A stretch of 64,000 nucleotides of DNA from Rhizophagus clarus (lineage: Eukaryota > Glomeromycota > Glomeromycetes > Glomerales > Glomeraceae): NCBI GenBank assembly GCA_015698045.1, contig BLAL01000236.1, forward strand, positions 806,001 to 870,000. Direction: 5' to 3'. A model generated the notes under the pieces. The model was not told the DNA's origin, ran no database searches, and was given only the letters and a program-made list of their open reading frames with translations. The translations under genes and the position numbers were made by a program. Below are positions 49,250 to 61,708 of the stretch, in pieces; within the stretch, counting starts at the first letter, position 1; the number at the start of each line of letters is the position of its first letter.

Positions 49250-50090
49250 TCCGTAATTTTACGATATCGTATTTTCTGGCCAATCAAAATTAGGTTGATC
49301 CTTGCATATGATTTAATCATTTAATCATGCACGCGTTTTTTATCTTATTTATTTTTGTCTCTTATTTCTTTATTTTTTTGTTCAATATTTTTAATTTTTT
49401 TGTCTGTTCTTTCTATTATTTCTTTAATTATATACAATATATTTACATATATTTCATAATTTATTGCTTTGCAGGTATAGAAATATTTGTTTATTAATAC
49501 TAATTATTTTCATTTTTTTTTACCTCTTTGTTACTTTGTATCGTAATACTAACAATAATATCCATGTTTCCTTTATTCCTTTTTACTTGTACTTTAATAC
49601 TAACAATACTAACAATACTAACAACATGTTTATTTTTTCCTTTCTCTTTATTTCTTTATTCTTTTATTCAATTACTTTGCAGGTATAGAAATATTTATTT
49701 ATTAATACTAATTATTATAATATTAATGCGTTTTTTTTACCTCTTTGTTACTTTATGTCATAATACTAACAATACTATCTACATTTCCTTTATTCCTTTT
49801 TACTTGTACTTTAATACTAACGATAATATCCATGTTTCTTTTACTCCTTTTACTGTTTCTTTAACTCTTTTTACCTTAATACTAACAATACTAACAATAT
49901 TTCTTTTATCTTTATATCTAATACCAACGTTACTATAGCTGTTTCTTTTCTTTTTACATCTAATTGTATCGTTACTCTTTCTTTTTTTACTTTTATATAT
50001 TCTGTATATAGTAATAAATACTTGTAATTTTTATAATTTAATTCATATTATATCTAATAAAATATACATTATATAAACTTATAGTACAAA
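49250..50090 (+). repeat. Polypyrimidine tract with 205-base tandem duplication
   Basis: The block from about 49475 (TTTGCAGGTATAGAAATATT, then TACCTCTTTGTTACTTTGTA) recurs at about 49679. Internal AATACTAACAATACTAAC microrepeats contain the branch-point-like TACTAAC many times. Long Phe/Leu/Ser-rich open frames are by-products. Confidence 0.7.
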
Positions 50091-50514
50091 AATGAATTTT
50101 GAAACATTACAAAATATTTATGTAAAATTACAAATCGTCAAAATATTTTAAAAAGTTGCAAAATATTACGCAATAAAATTAAACAATATTACGAACCGTA
50201 AAATTACGAAACTTTGCATATCGTAATATTTCGAAATATTTTAAAAAGTTACAAAATATTACGCTTACGCAAACTTGTGGTGGGTCTGGAAACTTACGAA
50301 ATATTATGTAAAATTACGAAATATTGTGAATGCGTAAAATTACGGAATATTACGAACTGTAAAATTACGAAACTTTACATATCATAATATTTTAAAATAT
50401 TTTAAAAAGTTACAAAATATTACTCTTCTGCAAACTTGCGGCAGGTCTGGAAACTTATGAAATATTACGATGCGTAATCTTGCGCAACTTTTCGCACTAT
50501 AAAATTTCCTGATG
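50091..50514. repeat. Element end with TTACGAAAT repeats (right-facing terminus)
   Basis: TAATATTACG/CGTAATATT and GTAAAATTACGAAACTTTRC units repeat; the block ends AGTTGCGCAA-type then CTATAAAATTTCCTGATG at 50514, the mirror image of the terminus at 32815. Confidence 0.7.
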
Positions 50515-51380
50515 TGGAATACTTTCAACACGTCATTTGTGATAGCTTGCCCCATCCATGTGAATATTTACAGGCCCATATTTTTCATGAAGTGTTTTGC
50601 AACATTAGGAACATTATTCCATTTTTCAGCATTATTTCTTTATTTTTCTCTGTTACTTGGAGGTTTAATTGTTGGGTCTTAAATATGGACAGAATTAGGA
50701 CAAGTTCACCATATAGCTTGTTAGAAGACCCATTTTGGAACACAATAATTGCTCCAAAAATTACCACTAACAGACCATGCCCAGGCGTTAAAACAACACC
50801 GTGATGAGGAACCTATGTATTGCGAGAATTATGATGTAAATGACAGTATGATTCATCAAGAAAAACTTCTGGATGACGTGAAACATCATTTTGGCCTTCT
50901 AAATTAGCAAAATGAAAACGTAAATAATGGCTACAGAAAGCAACATTGTTTGGTGACTCATGAAGAAGGTTTCTACGCTCTTCTTGACTATAATAAAAGC
51001 CCAATTTATGTAGTACTCGAACAAGCCTCCATCTAGAAAAGTCATATTCTTTTTTAGCAAGAAACTGTTATAAGGTATGTATAGAAAGTTGCTCAGCTGT
51101 TTTATTAGCATTTAAAATTTTTGTACGCAAAAGTTCTGAAATGTTTTCATCAGGTTGCAATTTAGGTCGTCCGAGAGGTTTATGCGGCGTAAAAGTATTG
51201 TCACTGCGGCTCTTTCAGTCTGACACCATGCTCCCAACTGTACCCTCTGCTACACCCAACACCTCAGCAATATGCTTGCATAATGTGGTCTTATGATGAG
51301 CTTCTTTTTTAGGATTAGTCCCTGAAAAATAATTGTAAACGTTAATTATCATCAACTTTTCGTTGTCAGTTAGTGGTACG
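50515..51380 (-). pseudogene. Tc1/mariner-like transposase, truncated
   Basis: Reading from about 51380: VPLTDNEKLMIINVYNYF, KTTLCKHIAEVLGVAEGTVG (helix-turn-helix), a stop after MVSD, GRPKLQPDENISELLRTKIL, WRLVRVLHKLGFYYSQEE, then VFLDESYCHLHHNSRNT with the first catalytic Asp, GVVLTPGHGLLVVIFGAIIV, and finally HMDGASYHK with the second Asp. The frame stops at 50515, where the CATCAGG repeat end begins, so the C-terminal catalytic Glu region is gone. There are at least two stops and two frameshifts. Confidence 0.7.
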
Positions 51381-52489
51381 CTGCTTCATTTCATGGAGGA
51401 ACTATGCGAGGTAGGGTAAAAAAATTTTGGTAAAATTGTTTATTCGAAGTTGTTTTAATATATATTTTTTTTTCAGCCCACTTTAATTTGATCACACGGT
51501 ACTTTTTTTAGCATAAATCATTTCCTTATTGGGTGAGATACAAATCTTTTCATACAATTAAATCTATTATAAGTAAACTTTTTTTTTCATTAATTAAATC
51601 ACTTTTTGTGACATATTTAAACTTGTATCCCATGTTTTCTGAAATTTTTATATAAATATGATTTATATTGAAGTTTATACTTGTATTTCAACTGTAAATT
51701 TTAAATAATTTTTAAATGAAAAGGTTTTTATAAGTATAATTCCAATTAATCTGAAATTTTAGAATTGTATACTTAAAATTATAGTAAATAAGTTTACTTA
51801 GGATTTAAAAATACATTAATGTTGGAAAATTTGATGTTTAATTCTTTTATTAGCAAATGAGATGTATCAGGTAACAATCTCAATCTGAGGTGCATAAACT
51901 TCAATCTGAGACAAGAATCGCTGAAGCACAATATATATATGCTAAGAAAAGTAAAAAAAAACACAATTAATGATTTTTTCATGTAACCAATTTACAACCG
52001 TAACCCTGGGTTGGCCCCAGTATTTATTTATCCCCTAGGGCCACCCAAAAAATTCGAACGCCGACATCACTTGACCACGTGACATAAATATCACCTGTAC
52101 AACCGAGGGTAGTGCGGTAAGATTTACCTCCCCTGGGTAATACTGGGTAAATTATTCTGATCAACCACAGTAGATAAATTTCATTAAAAAAATTTCGTTA
52201 CATAATGCGAATTCAATTTGCAAAACTATTTCGGATCGAAGTTAGCTTCGTCAAAAAACTTAGTTATTGTTATCACATCAATGAGTATTATTATACATAA
52301 AATCTGAAAAGCCTCACATATATTTGACAATATTTAAACATTTATAAGTCTTTTTCATTCTATAATTTAAACTTTGGTAACCAATATATAAAATGGTTGG
52401 TTATAGATGCTTAAATTGAATAATGCAGTTTGAAAATTATAATGATTAAAATATGAAGAAATTAAGAAGTATTCACTATTAGTTCCTCT
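51381..52489. other. Spacer between transposon zone and SMC1
   Basis: No gene supported. A GC-richer island at 51995-52165 contains CCCAGTATTTATTTA and, inverted, TAATACTGGGTAAATT, perhaps a small decayed MITE. The last part is the SMC1 3' untranslated region. Confidence 0.4.
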
Positions 52490-55400
52490 TCATTCTTGGA
52501 ATTTATCAAGCTGAATATGAGCAAGCAAACAAATCGAGTCAGTATACTTGATTCCCATTAATAAAAAAGTACATGAAAATGGAAGATTACCTGTAAAGTT
52601 AGTGTTTTACTGCTGTTCACCTCTTGATCTCGATAGATTCCAACTAAAGCTTGTGCCTTTTCATATAAAGTACTTTTAAGAGAGATGACGATAAATTGGA
52701 AGGTGTCAGAGGCGTGTTCTCGAATGTAATTGGCAATTTTACCAACGTTAGTATTATCTAGTGCAGCATCTACCTCATCAAGTACAAAGAAAGGTGATGG
52801 TTGATAACTATGAATAGCGAAAAGTAATGCTAATGCTGCCATAGTTTTTTCACCACCGGATAATTGTTCCATATCTCTAAATCGTTTCATTGGAGGCATA
52901 GCATGATATTTGACTCCATCCAAATATGGTTCCTGTAATAAAAAAAGAAATTAAACTTCTCATGATGTATTAGCCAAAATGGTTTATTAAATTCATATTT
53001 ACTTCATTATCTTCTAAACTGAGGTATGCTGTACCGCCCAAGGGAAAACTGCGACTTTTTGTCAAATCTTTGTATATTCGATCAATATTTTTCTCAATAT
53101 GATCATAAGCTGCGCGGAATCGTTTGCATCTGTTTAGAAGAATAAATATATCTGTAAAGATATCCAAACGTTCACATTTCCAAATTAATTAAAATAAAAA
53201 ATGTAACCTTTTTTGTTTAACATTATTGAACCTATCCTTTGCTGTTTTAGCTTCTCTCCTTGCGCTATCAAATTCTTTTTCTGTGTCATGCAAACGTTGT
53301 TCTATACCATCCAAACTTAGGATTAACATAACAAATGTTAGTAGATGTTTTAATTGTATACAGTAAAATTTTATAAACATAATTGAACATATATTTACCG
53401 TTCAATGGCTTTTAAGATAGGAGCTATTTCTTCCATTTTTGCAGATTTCTCATCGAGTTTCTTTTCAAATTCTTTTGCAATTTCAATCCCGTCATTCTAA
53501 TTAAGCAAGGAATTTAAGCTTTATGGTTGTGATGATATTTAATGAATGAAATAATTTTTTTATCAACCTCCTTGAGATCATCTGTCAATGAATTATAATC
53601 AACTTGAACATTCCAACCAAAACTTGTTGCTGCAGAACTAGGCCCAGCTCTATTTGATGATAAAACGTCATCCTCATCGATATCCATTTCGTCATCGTCT
53701 TGAAACCGCTATGATAGCGAGGCATATTATTAAATAATGAATCTATTAAGAATAAACCGATCATAAAATCGAAATTAAAACATACCGAATCTTTTATTGG
53801 TATATCATCAAGTGACCCTCTTTCAAGAGGTAAATGGATTTCTTCCAACTTACATTTACGGAATATAGAAAATTGATCTGCTTCCAACTTCTCTATGTCC
53901 GATTCCTATAGTTAATAAACAACAAGCATTATTAAAAAAATCACAACTTAATATAGGTAATTCCTATAAATATTAAATTTAAATGAATACCTTGTTTACA
54001 ATTTCTTTCATCATTCGCTCAATCTCTTTTGTTATTTGGGATAACTTTCTCTTTGCCACATTAACAGCATCGGTTTTCTCGTCAAAGGATTCCTTTATTT
54101 CATTTAATGCATTCTGTGCTTCAGCAATTTGATCAGAGATAAGCTTTTTATCCCTCAATAATTGTTCTTTTTCTCGTTCAAGTTGAATTAACTTCTCAGT
54201 ATCATTTGTTATCGCTACTTTTAGTTTATTTAGCCGATCTTCTGTTTCTTTTTTTTGCTCTGATTCGAATTTCAATCTTAAAAGAATACATAAATATTCG
54301 TGTAATTTAATAAAAATGGCAAATAATAATTGTAAATAATAATAATACGTACTGATTTTGAAGCCTTGATCTTAAAGTTGTAAATTTCAATCTCTTCTCG
54401 GCCATTTCTTGCGCCAACTGAAGTTGGCGCTGTTCATATTCACGAATATTAGCAACTTGAATTTTTGCACAAAAGTCTTCAAAAATGGTATCTTCAATAC
54501 TATGTATTGTATTTTCTAACTGTGTAATTTGATTTTCAAAATTCGTTAAATCTGAATGAACCTAATAAAAAGAAAATATATATGCTTAGTGGTCAAAGCT
54601 TGAATTTTAACAGATTAAATTTCTACAACATACCTTTCTCCATCTTGGCTGTAACTCATTAGTTTCATTAGCTATAAAATTTAATTCACTATTTATTGCT
54701 TCGAGCTTACGTGTGATAGCACTCTAATTTTTTTTTTTTTTTAATACTATTAGTTATTTATTATTATTGATGAATAAACAACCTAATGTTGATTTAGGAA
54801 TCATTTACCAATTCTTCTTGAGAAAATTTCAGTCTAGACTCTAATCCAGATATTTCACTTTTCTTTTGTTCTTCAAAGTTTCCTCTTCGTTTAGATTTGC
54901 TCAAGTTATTCAATTTGGATAATAGATCATCTCTCTGACGTCTTAGTTCTACAAATGATTATAAATTGACTATAAATAAATATATATATATAAAATCCGG
55001 AATTATGTATTTTACCATCAATATTATCAGCGCGTCTCTTTTCCGCTACTCTTTTTGCACCGGTTATAATATCGTCACTATGTCCACCAGTAACCAAACC
55101 ACTCTTGTGGATAATTGTACCATCAAGTGTAACAGCTTATTTAAAGTTATTATTTAAAAAATAAGTTAACATAAACAATAAGTTAGTAAAAGAAAAAATG
55201 ACTTTTAAAGTTTACCTTTAACTTGCTGATTTTTTTCGTAGCAAATGTATTTAGCTATCTCCAAAGTATCGCAAACTAGAGTATTTCCACAAGCATATTG
55301 AAATGCTCTTTCTAGCTTATCATTATAAGTAATGACATCAATTGCCAACCTAGCCCCTTTCATGAAGCTGCGATATTTGTCATTTATTGGCTTAACTATA

Positions 55401-58331
55401 ATTGTATCGAGAGGAATAAACGTGGCATGACCAAGACGTTGTTCACGTATATACTATTATAACAACCAATTTCTTGATTAATTAACACATTTTTTCAATC
55501 AAATAATACCAAATAATACGAAACAACGGTGAAATACCTGTATGCATTCAATAGCGGTTTTCTGTTGATCAACAATGATAGCATCCATATTTCTTCCAAG
55601 AATTATGGATACTGGCACAGCATATTTACGTTGACTAGGTGTGAATAAGTCTAGAAGACGTCCGTGAACACCTGAAAAGACTCTCTTCAAACTTTCTAAA
55701 CATTCCTTCATCTTTTGTTCTCTTTCCGATTCTCTTTGGTCTACACTGGCTACCGTAAGTTTATTTAGTGTTTCCTGTAACTCTCGATTATATTGAGTTT
55801 CTTGTTGACTAAATAATTAAAATATGAATTCGTAATTAAAAAAGTAACAATAAAAATATTGATTTTGTGATCATATAATATACTTTATAGAATTCCTTTC
55901 GGCAACAGCAGCTTCAAGTTCTTTCCTGGCAGCTTCAAGATCCGCATTTAATTGCGTCACATATGAACCAACCTGATACAGTTTTTTTTTTAAAAAAAAA
56001 AAAATTAACTAAAAAGGAACGCAAATCAACAATTTCATAAAATTACCTTTTCTTTCTGATCAGAAACCGCTAATTTTTCTTCTTCTAATTGTTTACGACG
56101 TCTGTCTAAATCTTCCATTTTTTCTTTTAACCGATGTGTAGACTCGCGACATGTTTTTTCTTGCCGTCTAACATTTACTAGTCGTTGTTTCTCATTAACA
56201 GTTTTCTTATTTGCTTCTTCCCTCCTAGTAATTCAATAAATTATAGATTGAGTAATTATAGAAGAGTAGTAAAATCCGATTTTGAACACCAAATACCCAT
56301 CGTACAAAAACTGTACTTTCTACTATATTCGGCCATATCTTCAGCATTAAGTCTTTTATTACTGCCACCTCCAGCCCGTAAAGAAGCTGCGTACAAGAAA
56401 ATCAATAAATTAAGCATAACTGTAATATTTGATAGGAAACCTAAATATCGTACCTTCATATTGCTCTGCAGATCTAGTTATTTTGTCTAATTCTGACTGT
56501 AATTCTATGACATGATTCGTCTAGATAATATTTACATAAATATTTTTAAAAAAAGAAATGTTAATTAAAGACGAAGTATAGTAAAGAATGAATATATTGC
56601 ATTTATGATTTACTAATGTTCCCTACTTGACGATCGAAATCCTTTCGAACTCTTTCGGCATCTTGCTCGTATTGATTCAACTTTCTTCTGGAATGAAATA
56701 TTTTCTCCTCAACAGTAAGTAAAGCTGGACGCTAAATAAGAACAACATTTAATATATTCTCCTTTGTACTTCTATTGCTCACAATTTCAACGTACGGTAA
56801 AAAAAATTGAAAAATAACCTTTTCTTCCAACTCCTTTTCTTTGGATTTAATCGCACTTTCCATTTGAAAATATTCTTTATGTACTTTTGATTGTTCCAAT
56901 CTGGCTTCCTTTAATTCTGAATCGAATTTCCTCTGCAAATAATTAAACAAGAAATAGTCAAGTCAAGTACTTGAACATAAAAATAATATAATTAATTATA
57001 CCTGTTCTCTTTGTCTTCTTTTTATGACATCTTCATGCTCGTCGATCTCTCTCCTGTACCCTTGTATGTTTTGTTGGATATGAAATAATTTCCAAAGAAG
57101 ATAATCGACTAAAATTTGTGTCTAAATATATTATAAAGTCAGGTATTTGGTTTGTGGAACGAATTAGGCAAATTTGGCAAGTTAATAGAAAACAGCTATA
57201 CCCTTTCAGTCTGTAACTTCTCAAATTGTTGCGCTTGAGCTTTCTGTCTTTGATATTCTTGTATCTCCGAATTAATTCCACGTTTTTTGTTAAAATTAAA
57301 CGCGGAATTCTCTGTTGCTCGTTCTTGTTGAATTTTCAATTGCTCATACTCGACTTTCAATTCCAATGATCTGAAAAGCAAAAAGAAAATCATCAGAAAT
57401 TTTAAAATAAAGTTTTAAAGTCCGTTAAATAAATATATAATTTATAAAGTTACCCGCTGATTTGTTCAATTAACCTAGTTAGATCTTTAGGAGATTGAGA
57501 TGCGATAGCTTCGACATCACCCTGATTAATTGGAATGCATTTGGTTTAATTTGGAAATATCAAATGGTGTTTGACAAATAGATTTATTACTAAAATGTGA
57601 TACCTGGAAAACTAAAAAGTTTCGCGCTTTCACTAATATATTTTGTTGTTCTAAAGTGGAATTATATTTCGCATATGTAACGGGTTTATTATTTATTTTA
57701 TATTCACTTGCTCCAGATGTTGTTATACTTATATATTAAAACATTTTGTTAAATATAATTCAAATAGTATGATAAATAACAGCTCTTTCTATGTGAAGTA
57801 CCTTCTCGTAAATTTAATTTCATTTCCATTATCATCTTTATATACGGCCATGACCCAAGCTCGCTTTGGATTATTAGTACGTCCTTCAATAGCCATTCCA
57901 TCAATGGCCTCTTCGTCATCATCTTGCATAGCCCGACCTCGATAGATCAAGTCTTTAAGCTGGGATGATCGTAACTGAGCAGATTTTATTCCAAGAACAA
58001 AGGAAATAGCATCCATAAGATTTGATTTTCCTAATGAACAATGTGTCAAAAATACCATTAAAATCTTTGTTTAAATTAGTAAAGAGCCCATTTTTAAATA
58101 AGCCAATTATAAAAACTGAATCAAAAACGTAAAACATTTCTCAAAATATGCTCGCGCGCACATCTAAAAAGTGTTTAACTGCTTCCAGAAAGATCGTAAT
58201 GATTTGTTACAGCTCACTATACCTGCTCCATTAGGTCCAATTACCGATGTAAAGTTGTGAAAAGGCCCAATAGTCTGCTGTCCTTTATATGATTTGAAGT
58301 TTTCGAGTTCAAGTCGATCAAGCCGACCCAT
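52490..58331 (-). CDS. SMC1: Structural maintenance of chromosomes protein 1 (cohesin SMC1)
   Basis: About 26 exons give roughly 1,245 residues, the usual SMC1 size. Start [17 protein letters not shown] at 58331; Walker [20 protein letters not shown] across exons 1-2; KINNKPVTY and [19 protein letters not shown] (57454-57727) are the SMC1 N-head signature. Two long coiled-coil runs flank a hinge at 55016-55453 ([32 protein letters not shown]). The C-head has [20 protein letters not shown] and [15 protein letters not shown] (52591-52932), and a 7-codon last exon LDKFQE at 52490-52510. SMC1 pairs with SMC3 in the nuclear cohesin ring that holds sister chromatids. An acidic insert ([13 protein letters not shown]) lies before the second coil. 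Divergent from RPS5. Exon ends were read by eye; my sum is one base short of a multiple of three, so one limit is off by one. Confidence 0.95.
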
Positions 58332-58736
58332 TTTAAAGGACTTATAAAGCCAGAGCTATATATAAATCTAATAAATAAGAGTACCCTTCGTTGCAGCTTA
58401 TAAAAAAAAAGGTAGGTTTTCTTAAGAATTAGATCTGTCTACAAACGCTTGTAATATGTGATAGAATTACGCGTGCTTAACCGACTAAATTTGTGCGGGC
58501 TAATTTCAGGTTCTACTCGTATTTCATTGGTTAATGTTTGTGACGTCAGACTTGCGATAAAACATAAGTATTTCACAAGATCTAAAAAAAATTTGTTCTC
58601 TCTCTTTACCGTTTAATTTAATTCGCAGAGTAAAAAAGGTATAAATGAATTTAATTCGATCTTATCCATCCTCAATAAATAAATCCGTTAAATCATTTCC
58701 TTTATACTTAATAACGATTATTATTATAGGCATACC
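58332..58736. promoter_or_regulatory. Bidirectional promoter, SMC1 / RPS5
   Basis: Only 405 bases separate the two start codons. A perfect palindromic CRE/ATF-type site TGACGTCA lies at 58541-58548, with an inverted CCAAT box (ATTGG) at 58526-58530. On the RPS5 side a 5' untranslated intron is likely (GTATAA near 58639 to TTATTATAG at 58729), placing RPS5 transcription start upstream of about 58630. Confidence 0.65.
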
Positions 58737-59645
58737 ATGGCCCTTCCTGCTGATATCTATAACGAAGCTTCACAAGGAATTCGTTTATTCAACAAATGGA
58801 GTTACGAAGATGTTGAAGTTAAGGATATATCCTTGACAGACTATATTCAAATTCGAAACCCAGTATATTTATCACATACTGCTGGTCGCTTTTCTACAAA
58901 AAGGTTTAGGAAAGCTCAGGTATAGGCACAAAAATTTTTAAATTATAATTATGGTAATTGTAATCAATAATCTGAAATGAAACCAATCATATAATTGATT
59001 ACATATTCTTTTCATCTAATTAGTGCCCCGTTGTCGAAAGATTAACAAACTCACTTATGATGCACGGTCGTAATAACGGCAAAAAACTAATGGCTGTTAG
59101 GATTGTAAAACACGCATTTGAGATCATTCATCTGTTAACTGATCAAAATCCTATTCAAGTTTTAGTTGATGCCATTATTAATACTGGCCCACGTGAAGAT
59201 TCAACCCGCATTGGTAGTGCCGGTACTGTAAGAAGACAAGCGGTTGATGTGTCTCCTCTTCGTCGAGTAAATCAATCTATTGCACTATTAACTACTGGAG
59301 TAAGTCGCATAATTTTTTTTTTTTTTTTTAATAATCTTTCAATATTAATGGATAAAAAAAAAAAATTGTAGACACGCGAATCAGCTTTCAGAAATGTTAA
59401 GAGTATTGCAGAATGTTTGGCCGATGAACTTATTAATGCTGCTAGTTTGTATCTTTTTCGTGTAAAGTTGAAATTTTGTGAACAATATTTATTAATAATT
59501 TATATTTTAGAGGGAAGTTCTAACTCGTACGCCATTAAAAAGAAAGACGAGCTTGGTCAGTAAAATGTTTTTCATGATAACTATATAATTCAATTTATTA
59601 ACCATTTTCTTAATTACAGAACGTGTCGCTAAATCTAATCGTTAA
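58737..59645 (+). CDS. RPS5: 40S ribosomal protein S5 (uS7)
   Basis: Exons 58737-58919, 59024-59299, 59372-59444, 59511-59555 and 59620-59645 give 200 residues, close to the 204 of animal RPS5. The protein binds the 3' major domain of 18S rRNA at the head of the small subunit near the E site. Family blocks seen: [78 protein letters not shown] and a C-terminal [14 protein letters not shown]. All splice phases agree. The ATG at 58737 gives the expected short fungal N terminus; an upstream ATG at 58645 lies in the predicted 5' untranslated intron. Ends 230 bases from the convergent prenylcysteine oxidase. Confidence 0.97.
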
Positions 59646-59874
59646 AGATATTATTCCGTATTTTATTTCATCAAATAATTTAGAATAGTAATCAGAGTAA
59701 TGTCATTTATCTTAATAAAAATTTATCTTTCTTGTCTCTAACTAAAAGATAATAGATATTATTTATGATTACTTGTAAGTTACATTTATTGATTAAAAAA
59801 TAAATATTTCACATTTTCGATAGTTAATGACAAATAAGTTACAAGAATAATATACAAGTATACAAATAGATTTT

Positions 59875-61708
59875 TTATAATTTAGCTTTTATCGGTTCCG
59901 ATTTAACCAATCTTCTCGCAAGTAATTTCACAATATTTTTACTCGATACACATTCTGTTTCCATGGTCTAAAAAAAATCGTATTAATAAAATTTTTTTAA
60001 TTCAGAAGCAACAATTAATAAAAAACATACCGAAATAAATGGTTCAAAAGAATTGATATAAAAGAAATTCTCATCAGGTTCCAAAGGTGGGAAAGTTTGA
60101 TTTGTCAAAAGTTTAGGATAACTTTTCCATACTTTACGAAAGGTCCAAGAACGACTAATATAAAGTCTATCAAGCATCTCGTCAGATAATTCATGATGTG
60201 AAAATAGCTTATTAATAGTTTCTCCATTTGGAAGTCGCAATTTTGATGCAAAGGATAAAAATTCACATTTTCCACTGTTAGTTGTTACGATCTGTTCGGG
60301 AACATCCTCAATTTTGGAACGACCAAAATAGGCTGGATTAACATGACCGGTGACTAAAGTAACGTGAAGTGTCACATACGGGATCTTTTTAATTTTAAGA
60401 TTCATGTTTTCAAATTCAATTCCGGTAAATTGCTATATAATTATTTAATTAGTTAGCAATTTTCTAAGCATTATGCAAATATCAAAAGAAAAAATATTAA
60501 AAAAAAAGTTTACAATAGGAGCGGCCAGGACAACTGCATCATACTCTTCAGAAGAGCCATCTTTTGTTTTTACCACGTATTTTACGTTGGTGCCATTAGA
60601 CGATGGCAATTTTGTTACATTAGTTACTCTTGTGTCCAATTTCAAATTTGCACCAGAAGACTCGACGAATTTTTCAAATAACTGGAAATTTCCGCCTTTA
60701 ATGCTGCTGCTTTTCGATCCTTGGGGTACCAAACTAATAAAGGTGCCCAGTGCGTGCAATTCGCCTAGATTTTGAGCGTAATTAACGCGAGTCAATGGTT
60801 CAACAAAGTGCTGAAGATATAGTGGGTTAATCTTTTCCAAATCGGAAAGATAATACTGAGCTGTAAATTTTATTTCTTTGACTAATTGAAGCCGTTCTGC
60901 CTCCGAATCAATACTAGTAAAAGGCTCTTCAAATTTATACTCTTTTAAGAACTTTCCGACAACTTCCTTTACTAGGGTTTGAACCTTAAATTTAAATCAA
61001 AGAACGGAGTGAAATGTTATTCACGTGATTAAAAAAATTTTTTACGTGGATTCATACTTTTTTAGGAGCCAGTCCATATTTCCACAAAATTCTAATCATA
61101 TCCCAATATGGATTAGAGGATTGTTCAAAAACGAAATCTTCGCCATCCCATCTATTTAAATCAAAGAGTTAGACCTGCTTTAACTTGATACGAATGATTT
61201 TGATATTTACTTACATTCCTGTTCTCGAATTTTCCATCTCTTCTCCATATTGAATAAATTCTAACCCAAATTTCTTCGCGTTTTCTACTATATTATAATT
61301 GACATCAACAAAAAGCGATGCACCCAACTCAATAGGGATGGTAATACCATCGCGTTCAAATTTGATAATTTCGGTACGTCCACCAATGTGTGACGCTTGT
61401 TCATAAACAGTAGTATCTATCTTAACTGAAGAATTCGTGAAGGCATTTGAAATCCAATAAGCAGCTGAAGAACCTCCTGCGCCAGCACCTATCAAAACAT
61501 AACGGTAAAGCAAATATCAATAACTTGTTTGTAATAATTAACGGGAATGCAAACTTTTAATGTAAGTATACTTGCCAATTATTGCAAGCTTTTTGGCTTG
61601 TTGACTGTGCTGAAAGTAAGCAACTTGTCGTGTAAAGACCAAGTTAATGCAAAATGCAAATATTAAGCAAAAAATGAATACCCAACGCAAATTTCCTGAG
61701 TGCTTCAT
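59875..61708 (-). CDS. Prenylcysteine oxidase (FAD-dependent lyase)
   Basis: Exons 61576-61708, 61215-61488, 61058-61151, 60514-60984, 60031-60432 and 59875-59967 sum to 488 residues, near the family's 500. It removes the prenyl group from prenylcysteine released by turnover of prenylated proteins, using FAD and oxygen. Seen: an N-terminal hydrophobic signal or anchor (VFIFCLIFAFCINLVF), an FAD-binding IIGAGAGGSSAAYW joined across intron 1, YEQASHIGGRTE, ELGASLFVDVNYN, KGGNFQLFEKFVESSGANL, DAVVLAAPI and the C-terminal SFEPFISTMETECVSSKNIV typical of PCYOX1. The signal suggests a secretory or lysosome/vacuole location. Intron 1 appears to use a GC donor (GGCAAGTA). No lesion was seen. Confidence 0.93.

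Noticed and set aside
49464-49938. 74- and 136-codon hydrophobic frames
   Set aside because: Leu/Phe/Ile-rich by-products of the C/T-rich tandem duplication.
32815-50514. Calling one 17.7-kb transposon as a feature
   Set aside because: Inverted ends match but there is no target duplication and no shared internal gene; kept only as a hypothesis.
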